Shown: piece after piece, positions 1-9,265 of the stretch
Numbering within the stretch: position 1 is the first letter of the stretch
Layout of the letters: the number at the start of each line of letters is the position of its first letter
Assembly (NCBI GenBank): GCA_035294145.1
Contig: DATGLL010000297.1
Span: 1-51,169 of the forward strand
Length of the DNA: 51,169 nt
From: CADDZO01 sp035294145
GTDB lineage: Bacteria > Chloroflexota > Dormibacteria > Dormibacterales > Dormibacteraceae
Direction: 5' to 3'
The notes under the pieces: model-generated
The model's database searches: none
What the model saw: the letters and a program-made list of their open reading frames with translations, nothing else
What the model was told of the DNA's origin: nothing
Program-made: the position numbers and the translations under genes

Positions 1-1374
<1,374 letters not shown>

Positions 1375-1634
1375 CGCCGTCCTCTCCTGGCTCCAGGGTG
1401 TCGGTCGGGGCCTCCTCGTCCAGTTTGCCATCGGCCGGACCGTGCCCTGCAGGGTACGAGGCGGCCCGATCCGGGACCGGGCCGCCTCTGGATGGGGGAG
1501 TGGGACCTGGTTGCCCCCGCCGAGGCGCGCTCCCGTGGTCGTCGATGGGGAGGCAGCCTCCCCGACAGGGGCCTTCACCCCTGGATACGAGAGGACCTGG
1601 CGCAAGGATCACCGGGGAGGGAGGGCGCGATCCC
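1375..1634. other. 260-bp gap between pruA and the next minus-strand gene
   Basis: GC-rich spacer upstream of the pruA start. It contains the pruA ribosome-binding site at its left edge; otherwise I see no convincing promoter hexamers, RNA gene or coding sequence here. Confidence 0.4.
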
Positions 1635-3917
1635 TCAGCCGGAGGCCGCCGGCACCACCTGGAGGGCCAGGCCCCAGGAGAGCTGGGCCTCCTGCCCCCG
1701 CAGCCGCACCAGGCCGTCGTGCTCCTCGCTGGAGGTGAGCGGTCCCCCGGTGAAGGGGACGAAGACGCCGCGAGCCCAGTCGTACACCTCGACCTCGGTG
1801 AGGGAGCCCGGGACTATGGTCAGCGGCGCGCGCGTCGCCGGCACCCAGACGTCGTAGGCGTCGAGCAAGCCTGAGCCAGAGGGGATCGAGCTGGCCAGCC
1901 ACGTGCGCTCGAAGTCGGTGGGGGGCGTCGAGGTGGCGACGGTCACCGGCTGCTCGAGGACGGCCAGCGCGGCGCGGGAGGGGGGGAGCCCGTCGATGCT
2001 GACCAGCCCCGGCCGTGCGGGGATCAGCCCCAGCAGCAAGGTCCCGGCTCGAGCGGAGAGCTCCGAGGCCGCCACCGACCCCAGGAGCCGATCCAGGGCC
2101 GTCCCGGCCCCGCCTTGTGCCCCCGCGGCTCCCAGCGCCGCGTCGACGGTGGCCTCGCCACCCGGGGGCAGCAGCCGCCCGAGCTGGGCCTCGCGCAGGG
2201 ACTGACCGTCGCTGGCGAAGAGCGTCGGAAGGCCGACCGGCTCCTGCCCCAGGTTGCGGAGGGTCCCCTCGACACGGCCGTTGGCGACCTGGAGGACGGC
2301 CTGCAGGCCGAGGGCCGCGCGCTCCGTCCCGGCCATCGCCACCGCCCGCTGGCTGCCGTAGACGATCCCCTGCTCGTCGACCACGGGCCGAAGGGCGGGG
2401 ATGACGTGCTCCGAGCCCTGGGGCAGGCCGCCGAGCGCGGCGACGCACGTCGGGCAGGCCGACGTGGTGGCTTGGTAGGCCCCGAGCGTCAACGGCGCGG
2501 CCAGCTCGGTGGCGGTGGCGAGGAGCTGATGGTCACCCCGGCGCAGGAAGGACATCCGGTCGTACTCCAGCACGACCGCCGTCTGGTCCGGCCCCGTCTT
2601 CACGACCTGCAGGGCCACGTCCTGGAGCGCCGCCTGGAGGACGATGCCGAGGAGCGAGAACAGGCCGACGGCGACCAGCGACGCCGCTGGGACCGCCGCC
2701 CAGGCCAGGAGGGGGCGGCGGAGGCGACGGTAGAGGACCAGGTAGTTGACCGGCCCCACCAGCACCAGGTAGAGGAGGAGGACCGCCGCCACCAGGCCGG
2801 GTGGGGGAGGAGGCGCCCCGGCCGGCGCCAGGAGCAAGGCCAGCTGGGGCGATGGCCCCGGGATGGCGGTCGCCGCGGGCGTGGGGCCGGCTCGGGGGGG
2901 CTCGAGGCTTCTGGCCACGGCCTGGCTCCAGGCCAGCTGGCGGTAGGCGCCGGCGGCCCCATCCTCGGGGTCGAAGGCCAGCTCGATCACCCGGCCCGCG
3001 CCGTAGTCGAGGTCGGCCATCAGGGGGGTCCCGTCCGCCTCGACGAGGACGGGGCGGGCCCCTGGCGCCAGCCTCCCGACCAGGCCGGGCACGGCCACGG
3101 TCGGGGCCGCGACGCCGGCCAGCGTCGCCACCGGCCCCAGGCCGAGCGCGGCGGTGGCCTGGGGCCGCACGGCCAGCAGCGCCGACGGCAGCGGCTCGAG
3201 GGTACGGCGCCAGCCGGGGCCGCCCACCAGCACCAGGCTGCCGCCGAGCCCCACGAACTCGCGGAGCGCCTGGACCTGGGCCGGGCTGAGGGCGGCCGAG
3301 TCGAAGTCGTCGATCACGATGGCGGCGTAGCCGGCGAGGAAGAGGGGGTCGCTGGGGACGTCGCGGGCCGAGCCGTAGGCGTCGACCCGGGTGCCCACAC
3401 CCCCGAACCGAAGGCCGGCGATGGCGCTGGCGGGGCCGTCCGTGGCGCTGAGGACGGCGACCGGGATCGCCGTCGTGCGTTGCACCGCCTCCGCGTCCAG
3501 CACCTGCCCCTGCATCACCGCCTCGACGGTGGTGAAGGAGGGAGGGGCAAGGATGGTGAAGGCTCGCGAGGTGCGGCTGGGGACGGTCACGTGGACCCGG
3601 TAGGCGGACTGGCCGGCCGTCATCGGAGGCACCGGGAGGCGAGCGGTGGCGAAGGGCAGGGCCAGCGCGACCGGGGTCGAGACGGCGGCGGGGGGCGTTG
3701 GCTCGGTCAGCAGCACGTCCCCGTCGAAGGTGCCATCGGCCAGGTCCTCGACCGTGATCAGGTAGCGGGCCCAGCCACCGGCGCCCGCCACCTGACCGTG
3801 CACCGCCACCTGGAGCCCGGCCGAGGGCCCGCCCCGGGACGGGGTCGTCGCGTACCAAGCGGCGGCCGCCAGGGCGAGCGCGATGGCCGCCCCGGCCAAC
3901 AGCTGCCGTCGTCTCAT
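1635..3917 (-). CDS. Large membrane-anchored protein with glutamine-amidotransferase-like domain, function unknown
   Basis: 760 aa. An N-terminal transmembrane helix (residues about 7-25, after MRRRQLL) is followed by an extracytoplasmic beta-rich segment. Next comes a domain around residues 150-260 with AAIVIDDFDSAALSPAQ and LREFVGLGGSLVLVGG, the pattern of class-I glutamine-amidotransferase-like/ThuA-like folds in large membrane proteins. Two hydrophobic helices follow at about residues 375-430 (VAAVLLLYLVLVGPVNYLVLY and a second segment), then a C-terminal extracytoplasmic domain of about 300 residues. This layout recalls Bat/DUF4350-like or chloroflexal/actinobacterial membrane proteins of unknown role. 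I do not recognise a catalytic triad. The start ATG is directly preceded by GGGAGG. It sits between pruA and a cupin on the same strand with a 128-bp gap to the cupin, so co-transcription is not certain. Confidence 0.6.
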   Translation of the reverse strand: MRRRQLLAGAAIALALAAAAWYATTPSRGGPSAGLQVAVHGQVAGAGGWARYLITVEDLADGTFDGDVLLTEPTPPAAVSTPVALALPFATARLPVPPMTAGQSAYRVHVTVPSRTSRAFTILAPPSFTTVEAVMQGQVLDAEAVQRTTAIPVAVLSATDGPASAIAGLRFGGVGTRVDAYGSARDVPSDPLFLAGYAAIVIDDFDSAALSPAQVQALREFVGLGGSLVLVGGPGWRRTLEPLPSALLAVRPQATAALGLGPVATLAGVAAPTVAVPGLVGRLAPGARPVLVEADGTPLMADLDYGAGRVIELAFDPEDGAAGAYRQLAWSQAVARSLEPPRAGPTPAATAIPGPSPQLALLLAPAGAPPPPPGLVAAVLLLYLVLVGPVNYLVLYRRLRRPLLAWAAVPAASLVAVGLFSLLGIVLQAALQDVALQVVKTGPDQTAVVLEYDRMSFLRRGDHQLLATATELAAPLTLGAYQATTSACPTCVAALGGLPQGSEHVIPALRPVVDEQGIVYGSQRAVAMAGTERAALGLQAVLQVANGRVEGTLRNLGQEPVGLPTLFASDGQSLREAQLGRLLPPGGEATVDAALGAAGAQGGAGTALDRLLGSVAASELSARAGTLLLGLIPARPGLVSIDGLPPSRAALAVLEQPVTVATSTPPTDFERTWLASSIPSGSGLLDAYDVWVPATRAPLTIVPGSLTEVEVYDWARGVFVPFTGGPLTSSEEHDGLVRLRGQEAQLSWGLALQVVPAASG

Positions 3918-4045
3918 CCTCCCGCTCCCGGCCTGGGCACCGTGGCCCAGGCCTCCTCACCGAACCCTACCTCGGACGCGACGGGTTTGCACTTCGCGTG
4001 TCGAGCTGCGTACCCAGGAGCGGTGAGCGTCAACGCAGGTCGCGG

Positions 4046-4423
4046 CTACACCGGCTCGTCTGCCGACGACTCGAGCCAGGTGATCGCTCCGATGGAGATC
4101 GCGACGTGTGCCATCGGCCCCTCGGTGGTGGCCCCGTGCCAGTGCTCCTCCTCGGGCTCGGCCACCACGGTGTCCCCGCTGCGGATCCGGCGGGGCGGCT
4201 CTCCCCGGCGTTGCACGTATCCCTCCCCCTCGATGACGTGGAGCACCTGGCCGCCGGCGTGGCGATGCCAATGGTTGCGGACGCCGGGATCGAACCTGAC
4301 CACACTGACGCGCACCGCGTGGCCATCCGCCTCGTGCAGCGGGTGGGAGGAAGCTGGGCCAGTGAAGTGTGAAGGGTCGAGCGGCTGGCCCTGGAGCGCC
4401 TCGGAATGAGAGGTGATCTTCAC
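4046..4423 (-). CDS. Small cupin-domain protein
   Basis: 125 aa single-domain cupin. Metal-binding cupin motif 1 is seen in HWHRHAGGQVLHVIEGEG (His-x-His then the Gly-rich turn) and motif 2 in GDTVVAEPEEEHWHG. Small cupins of this type bind a divalent metal and act as isomerases, dioxygenases or sensors; nothing in the sequence says which. The conserved second-motif His is present (EEHWHG), so metal binding is likely intact. I chose the GTG at 4423 because a TACGAT -10-like box (4435-4430 on the minus strand) ends exactly 6 nt upstream, which would give a leaderless mRNA, and because the cupin homology begins about 20 residues later. A longer reading would run into low-complexity Arg/Pro sequence. 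It diverges from the ClpX-type zinc-finger gene 31 bp away. Confidence 0.75.
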   Translation of the reverse strand: MKITSHSEALQGQPLDPSHFTGPASSHPLHEADGHAVRVSVVRFDPGVRNHWHRHAGGQVLHVIEGEGYVQRRGEPPRRIRSGDTVVAEPEEEHWHGATTEGPMAHVAISIGAITWLESSADEPV

Positions 4424-4429
4424 CGCTCG

Positions 4430-4435
4430 ATCGTA
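4430..4435 (-). promoter_or_regulatory. -10 box TACGAT of the cupin gene
   Basis: TACGAT read on the minus strand ends 6 nt before the GTG start, placing the expected transcription start on the start codon. No -35 box is evident. Confidence 0.45.
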
Positions 4436-4454
4436 GTGGACTGAGGGCTCGACG

Positions 4455-4733
4455 ATGGAGTGGCGCGGGGAGCGCGAGGTGGCTCGGTGCTCGTTCTGCG
4501 GCAGGCGAGAGGACCGCGGTCGGAGGCTGGTCGCGGGCGAACAGCGGGGGGTGTACATCTGCCGGGAGTGCGTTCGGCAGTGCCGCCATCTGCTCCAGCG
4601 CGGGGGGGACGACCTCCGCTGGGGTGGGCGAGGGTCGTTCCTGGACCGCTTGGGCACGGTGATCCGGCTCTCGGCCCGAACGGTCGGGGGGAGCCAGGCG
4701 CCGAGCTCGCACCCGGCCCATCGTCGACGGTGA
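4455..4733 (+). CDS. Stand-alone ClpX-type C4 zinc-finger protein
   Basis: 92 aa. Residues 12-45 match the ClpX zinc-binding domain: CSFCGR, then the conserved LVAGEQRGVYIC, then CRECVRQC, giving four Cys (Cys12, Cys15, Cys35, Cys38 by count; a further Cys at 42). In ClpX this module dimerises and recruits adaptors and substrates; here no AAA+ ATPase follows. The remainder is basic and low-complexity. No ClpP, ClpX or other protease gene lies nearby, so it may act as an adaptor or a small DNA/protein-binding factor, which is inference. It starts with ATG 31 bp from the divergent cupin start; no clear Shine-Dalgarno sequence is present. The motif is unmistakable; whether the protein is expressed is less sure. 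Confidence 0.65.
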   Translation: MEWRGEREVARCSFCGRREDRGRRLVAGEQRGVYICRECVRQCRHLLQRGGDDLRWGGRGSFLDRLGTVIRLSARTVGGSQAPSSHPAHRRR

Positions 4734-4910
4734 CCCGGCAGCCGCCCTGAGCGGCGAGCCGTCGCCCCTCGCGCGGCCCCCGCCGCCTCGGCCGCGGCCG
4801 GCTGGGTCGGCCCCGCCGGGGGCTCGACCGGCGCGTGCGGGCCCCTTGGCCCGCCCCTCGGCGCCCTCGGCTCGGGGCCGGGGCACGAAGCCTCATATGA
4901 TGCTTGAACT
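4734..4910. other. Gap upstream of the molybdoenzyme gene
   Basis: 177 bp, extremely GC-rich in the first 130 bases, ending in an AT-richer promoter-like stretch directly before the molybdoenzyme start. Confidence 0.4.
4896..4901 (+). promoter_or_regulatory. -10 box TATGAT of the molybdoenzyme operon
   Basis: TATGAT matches the sigma-A -10 consensus at five of six positions and ends 9 nt before the ATG at 4911. There is no Shine-Dalgarno sequence in between, so a leaderless or nearly leaderless transcript is predicted. No -35 match is seen. Confidence 0.5.
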
Positions 4911-7139
4911 ATGTCTGTCATCGGGGTTGCCCAACGACGACTCGAGGGCGGGGCTAAGGTCACCGGCACCGCGCGGTTCACCGCCGATCTCCAGCTCGTC
5001 GGTCTCGCCCACGCTCGCCTGGTGCTGAGCCCCCACCCTGCGGCTCGTGTCGTAGGCGTCGACCTGGAGGCCGCGAGGCAGGTCCCCGGCGTGCTGGTCG
5101 CGGTGTCCGGGATGGACCTGCCCGACCTGGGCCTGGCTGGACCGGAGCAGCCCCTGGCCCGTGAGCGGGTGTTCTACGCTGGCCAGCCGGTGGCGGCCGT
5201 GGTCGCGGAGACCGAGGCCCAGGCCGCCGACGCCGCCGCCCTGGTCCAGGTCGACTACGAGGTGCTCCCGGCGGTGATCGATCCCTTCGAGGCCCTGCGG
5301 GAGGGCGCTCCCAAGGTCCTCGAGGAGGTCGGGGCCGGCCCCGATGACGCCGGGGCTCACGGGCTGTCGGCGGCGGGGGAGATGAGCGGGGAGCGTCCCG
5401 CCAACGTCACCGCCCAGGTGCGCTTCCGTCGCGGCGAGGTGGAGGAGGCCCTCGCCGGCTGCCACGCGGTGGTCCGGCGTCGGTACGTCCTGCCGGCCGT
5501 CCACCAGGGCTTCATGGAGCCCCACGTGGCCGTCGCCCGCTCCGAGCCGGACGGGGGCCTCACGATCTGGACCCCCACCCAGGGGGCCTTCCTCACCCGT
5601 CGCACGGTGGCCGGTCAGCTCCACCTGCCGGTGAGCCAGGTGCGCGTGATCCCCATGACCGTGGGAGGGGGCTTCGGGGGCAAGGTCTGCCTGATCGAGC
5701 CCTTGGTGGCGCTCCTGGCCCGCCTCGCCGGCCGGCCGGTCCGGCTCGAGCTCACCCGCTCGGAGGAGTTCGCCCTGGGGCGAGGCGGGCCGGGCTGCGT
5801 CGTGGACCTGGAGCTGGGCGCCGACCGCCACGGCAACCTGGTCGCCCTACGGGCGCATGCGGTCTTCGACGGCGGCGCCGGGGGGAGCGGGCTCGGGGGG
5901 CTGGCTGGCGTCATGCTCGGGGGGGTCTATAAGATCCCTAATTACGAGATCACCTCTCTGGACGTGGCCACCAACAAGACCCCGGTCACGGCCTACCGGG
6001 CACCGGGTGCCCCTCAGGCGTTTTTCCCGCTGGAGTCGGCCATGGACGAGCTGGCCGCCAGCCTGGGGATGGACCCCATCGAGTTCCGCCTCCGCAACGC
6101 GGCCTCGGAGGGCGACCCCCGTCCGGACGGGCAGCCCTGGCCCCGGATCGGCCTGGTGGAGTGCCTGGAGGCGGCCCGTCGCCATCCCCTGTACACGGCC
6201 CCGAGGGCCGAGGGCGAGGGGGTCGGGGTGGCGGTGGGCGGCTGGGGAGGCGGCCGGGAGCCGGCCGCGGCCGGGTGCCGGGTCGAGCCCGACGGCACCC
6301 TCCTGGTCCAGGTCGGCTCGGTCGACATCACCGGGACCAACACCACCCTGGCCATGATCGCCGCCGAGACCTTCGGCGTCCCTCTGGAGCGGGTGAGGGT
6401 GGAGACCGGTGACACCGCCATGGCGCCCTATGCCGGCATGGCCGGCGGGAGCAAGATCATCTACACCGTGGGGCCGGCGGTGCAGCAGGCGGCCGCGGAG
6501 GCACGTCGCCAGCTGCTCGAGATCGCGGCCGAGGAGCTGGAGGCGGCGGTGGAGGACCTGGAGGTCGAGAATGGGCGGGTGCAGGTGCGAGGCGCGCCCG
6601 GGCGAGGCCGCGAGATCGGCGAGCTGGCCGAGCTGGGGGCGCAGTTCATGGGCCGGTACGCCCCGGTGCAGGGCCGGGGGCGGACGGTGATCACGGCCCA
6701 GTCCCCGATGTTCACCGTGCACCTGGCCCGGGTCCGGGTCGACCGGGAAACCGGCGAGTGGCGCCTGGTCGGGTACGCCGCCGTCCAGGACGTGGGCCGG
6801 GCGCTCAACCCGCCCGAGGTGGAGGGCCAGGTGCACGGCGGGAGCGTCCAGGGGCTCGGGCGTGCGCTCGGCGAGGAGCTGGTCTGGGATCGGGACGGCC
6901 ACCTGCGGACGGCCAGCTTCCTCGACTACGGCCTGCCCAGCATCGACCAGGTGCCCGCGATCGAGGTCGAGCTGGTGGAGGTCCCCTCCCCGCACGGGCC
7001 GTTCGGCGCCAAGGGGGTCGGCGAGCCGCCCGCGGTGCCGGGGCCGGCGGCGGTGGCGAACGCGATCGCGGCTGCCTGCGGTCGGCGCGTCACCAGCCTG
7101 CCCGTGGAGTTCGAAGCCGTGGCCCAGCCGGTGACATGA
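4911..7139 (+). CDS. Xanthine dehydrogenase-family molybdopterin-binding large subunit
   Basis: 742 aa molybdenum hydroxylase large chain. The N-terminal aldehyde-oxidase/XDH a/b-hammerhead domain (residues 1-120, KVTGTARFTADL) is followed by the Mo-cofactor-binding domain. Diagnostic motifs are VGGGFGGK, AYRAPGAPQA and the C-terminal GAKGVGEPPAVPGPAAVANA, which carries the catalytic Glu of the family. The active-site loop AYRAPGAPQ lacks the Cys of form-I CO dehydrogenase (AYxCSFR) and the AYRGAGR of form II, so CO oxidation is unlikely. The small [2Fe-2S] and FAD subunits that usually sit next to it are absent from the window. Downstream, the ATG of a histidine kinase overlaps its stop codon (ATGA), making one translational unit. 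fdhD, a molybdoenzyme sulfuration factor, lies 11 kb away. Substrate unknown. Confidence 0.88.
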   Translation: MSVIGVAQRRLEGGAKVTGTARFTADLQLVGLAHARLVLSPHPAARVVGVDLEAARQVPGVLVAVSGMDLPDLGLAGPEQPLARERVFYAGQPVAAVVAETEAQAADAAALVQVDYEVLPAVIDPFEALREGAPKVLEEVGAGPDDAGAHGLSAAGEMSGERPANVTAQVRFRRGEVEEALAGCHAVVRRRYVLPAVHQGFMEPHVAVARSEPDGGLTIWTPTQGAFLTRRTVAGQLHLPVSQVRVIPMTVGGGFGGKVCLIEPLVALLARLAGRPVRLELTRSEEFALGRGGPGCVVDLELGADRHGNLVALRAHAVFDGGAGGSGLGGLAGVMLGGVYKIPNYEITSLDVATNKTPVTAYRAPGAPQAFFPLESAMDELAASLGMDPIEFRLRNAASEGDPRPDGQPWPRIGLVECLEAARRHPLYTAPRAEGEGVGVAVGGWGGGREPAAAGCRVEPDGTLLVQVGSVDITGTNTTLAMIAAETFGVPLERVRVETGDTAMAPYAGMAGGSKIIYTVGPAVQQAAAEARRQLLEIAAEELEAAVEDLEVENGRVQVRGAPGRGREIGELAELGAQFMGRYAPVQGRGRTVITAQSPMFTVHLARVRVDRETGEWRLVGYAAVQDVGRALNPPEVEGQVHGGSVQGLGRALGEELVWDRDGHLRTASFLDYGLPSIDQVPAIEVELVEVPSPHGPFGAKGVGEPPAVPGPAAVANAIAAACGRRVTSLPVEFEAVAQPVT

Positions 7140-9265
7140 ACATCCCGTCCGACCTGGCACGACGGGTCCTGGACGCCATCGCGGACGCGGTCACGGTGGT
7201 GGACCTCGAGGGGAAGATCGTGGGCTGGGCCGGGTCGGCAACGGAGCTGTACGGGCGGCGGCCGGACGAGGTGCTCGGTCAGCGCGTCGCCGCCGAGTTC
7301 CCGGAGCTGCTGCGGGTGGACGCCCGCGAGCTCACCACCCTCGGGGGCGCGGAGCGGCTGGACACCGTCATCCGACTCGGTGAGCAGCGGCAGCTGCTCG
7401 CGGCTACGACGACCCCGGTGCGGGATGAGCGTGGCCGCCTGCTCGGGGTCGCGACCCTGGCGCGGCCGATGGGGGACTGGCTCGACCCGGTGGAGCGGGC
7501 CGGGCGCCCGCGACGGGAGTGGCACCGACAGCTGGGCACGCTGGTGCGGGAGGTGGTCGAGCAGGCCGGCCGGGACCCGGGGAGCATGGACGTGTCCGAG
7601 GACCTGGCCCGGGTCCTGGTCGCCCAGGCCCACGAGCTGGTGCCCGGCACCGAGTGCCTGCTCTGCGTCGTCCCCCGCGAGCGCCAGGACTCGCTGCGGG
7701 TGCTGGCCGGCTCGGGGCGGTTGGGCGAGCTGGTGGGGCGTCAGTGGCTGGCGGCGAACCTGCTCTTCGGCAAGGTCCTGGTCGAGGGGCGCGCGATCGA
7801 GACCACGTGCCTCCAGGAGCTCAGCGGGAGGTCGCAGCCGATGGCCCTCGGCGGGATGGTGGCGGGACGGATGGTGCCGCTCTCCAGCACCCGTCCCCTG
7901 CCCGACGGCCGGCGTGTCCTGGGGGTGCTGGCCTTCCTGCGTCCCACCCGTGCCTACTTCACCCCCTACGAGCGCCGTCTGATCGACGAGTTCGCCCACC
8001 TGGTCAGCCTCTCCCTCCAGCGTTCCGAGCTGCTGCGCAGCGCCCAGGAGGCGGCCGACCGACTGAAGACCGGCGTCAACGTCGCCGAGGAGCTGGCCCG
8101 GTCGTTGGACCCGGCCGAGGTCATGGCCCGGCTGGTGAAGCTGGCGGCCCAGGCGGCCAGCGCCGAGCGGGTGACGTTGCTCGAGGTCGAGGGCGACGAG
8201 GCCGAGGTGGTGGGTGCCTATGACGAGTCCGGGCGGCCCACGCCCCAGGGCCAGCGCTTCCCGGTCCGGGCGCTCGTCTCTGGGGGGGAGCCGGTGGTGG
8301 AGCGAGCGCTACAGGACCGTCGGCCCCGCATCTGTGGCGCCTACCGCGTGCCCGGCCACCTTCCCTCCGATTGGGGGCAGGTCGGGCCCCGCCATACCCT
8401 GGTCCTGCCCCTGGCCCTGAACGGGACCGCCACCGGTGCCCTGCTCGTGACCCGGATGCGGGACCGGCCCTTCCGGCGGGACGACGCCGCCACCCTCCAG
8501 CTGGTGGGCAACGTGGCCGCCCTGATGATCCGCAACGCGCGCCTGGTGGCCAACGCCCAGGAGGCGAGCCGGGCCCGCAGCGACTTCCTGAACATGGCCG
8601 GTCACGAGCTCCGGACCCCGCTCACGGTCATCAAGGGCTACCTCTCGATGCTGGGGGACGGGAGCCTGGGCGAGCCGCCGCCCGATCTGCACCAGCGGAT
8701 CGAGCTGCTCATCAACAAGGCGGACGAGCTGAGCACCCTGATCGACGACCTCCTCTTCACCTCGCGCCTTGAGTCCGGGCGCCTCCCCGCCCACGCCATG
8801 CGCCTCGACCTGCTGGTCGCCGTCCGCGAGGCGGCACGCCGCGCGGAGCCGCGCGTTCAGCTCATGGGCGGTGAGCTGCTGGTGGAGGTGACCTGGCGCC
8901 CGCTGACGGTGAAGGCTGACCCCGAGCACGTGGCTCGGGTCCTCGACAACCTGATCAACAACGCGCTCACCTACCGGCGCCCGGACCAGCGGGCTTGGGT
9001 CCGGATTCGCGCCGGGGTCGAGGACGGCATGGCGGTGGTCAGCGTGGAGGACCGCGGCCGTGGGGTGCCGCCGGAGATGCGGGAGCGGATCTTCGAGCGC
9101 TTCGTGCGCGGCGACGAGGCCTCCGGGGGGGCGCCGGGGACCGGGCTCGGGCTGTACATCTGCCGGCAGCTGGCCAGCCGCCACGGTGGGCGTCTCGAGC
9201 TGGACTGGAGCGTACCGGGTGAGGGCAGCCGGTTCTCGCTCCGGCTGCCTCTGGTGACGTCATGA
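7136..9265 (+). CDS. Cytosolic PAS-GAF-GAF sensor histidine kinase
   Basis: 709 aa. Layout: PAS domain (about 1-110, AIADAVTVVDLEGKIVGW), two GAF-like domains (about 140-300 and 310-470), HisKA with phospho-acceptor His490 in NMAGHELRTPLT, and a HATPase_c domain with N-box DNLINNAL, G1 box EDRGRGVPPE and G2 box GTGLGLYI. No transmembrane helix is present, so it senses a cytosolic signal such as redox state, gas or a small ligand. The start ATG overlaps the stop of the molybdoenzyme gene; translation readings that begin further upstream in this frame are only Arg-rich overlap. Its own stop overlaps the start of the next kinase. No response regulator is adjacent; nearest candidates are more than 30 kb away. 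Confidence 0.9.
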   Translation: MNIPSDLARRVLDAIADAVTVVDLEGKIVGWAGSATELYGRRPDEVLGQRVAAEFPELLRVDARELTTLGGAERLDTVIRLGEQRQLLAATTTPVRDERGRLLGVATLARPMGDWLDPVERAGRPRREWHRQLGTLVREVVEQAGRDPGSMDVSEDLARVLVAQAHELVPGTECLLCVVPRERQDSLRVLAGSGRLGELVGRQWLAANLLFGKVLVEGRAIETTCLQELSGRSQPMALGGMVAGRMVPLSSTRPLPDGRRVLGVLAFLRPTRAYFTPYERRLIDEFAHLVSLSLQRSELLRSAQEAADRLKTGVNVAEELARSLDPAEVMARLVKLAAQAASAERVTLLEVEGDEAEVVGAYDESGRPTPQGQRFPVRALVSGGEPVVERALQDRRPRICGAYRVPGHLPSDWGQVGPRHTLVLPLALNGTATGALLVTRMRDRPFRRDDAATLQLVGNVAALMIRNARLVANAQEASRARSDFLNMAGHELRTPLTVIKGYLSMLGDGSLGEPPPDLHQRIELLINKADELSTLIDDLLFTSRLESGRLPAHAMRLDLLVAVREAARRAEPRVQLMGGELLVEVTWRPLTVKADPEHVARVLDNLINNALTYRRPDQRAWVRIRAGVEDGMAVVSVEDRGRGVPPEMRERIFERFVRGDEASGGAPGTGLGLYICRQLASRHGGRLELDWSVPGEGSRFSLRLPLVTS

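Noticed and set aside
2115..4409. 764-codon open frame on the plus strand
   Set aside because: Antisense to the membrane protein gene; translation is Gly/Arg/His-rich repeats with no domain. Typical of high-GC antisense frames.
4911..7139. Reading the molybdoenzyme as carbon monoxide dehydrogenase CoxL
   Set aside because: The active-site loop is AYRAPGAPQ, lacking the AYxCSFR Cys of form I and differing from AYRGAGR of form II; coxM and coxS are absent.
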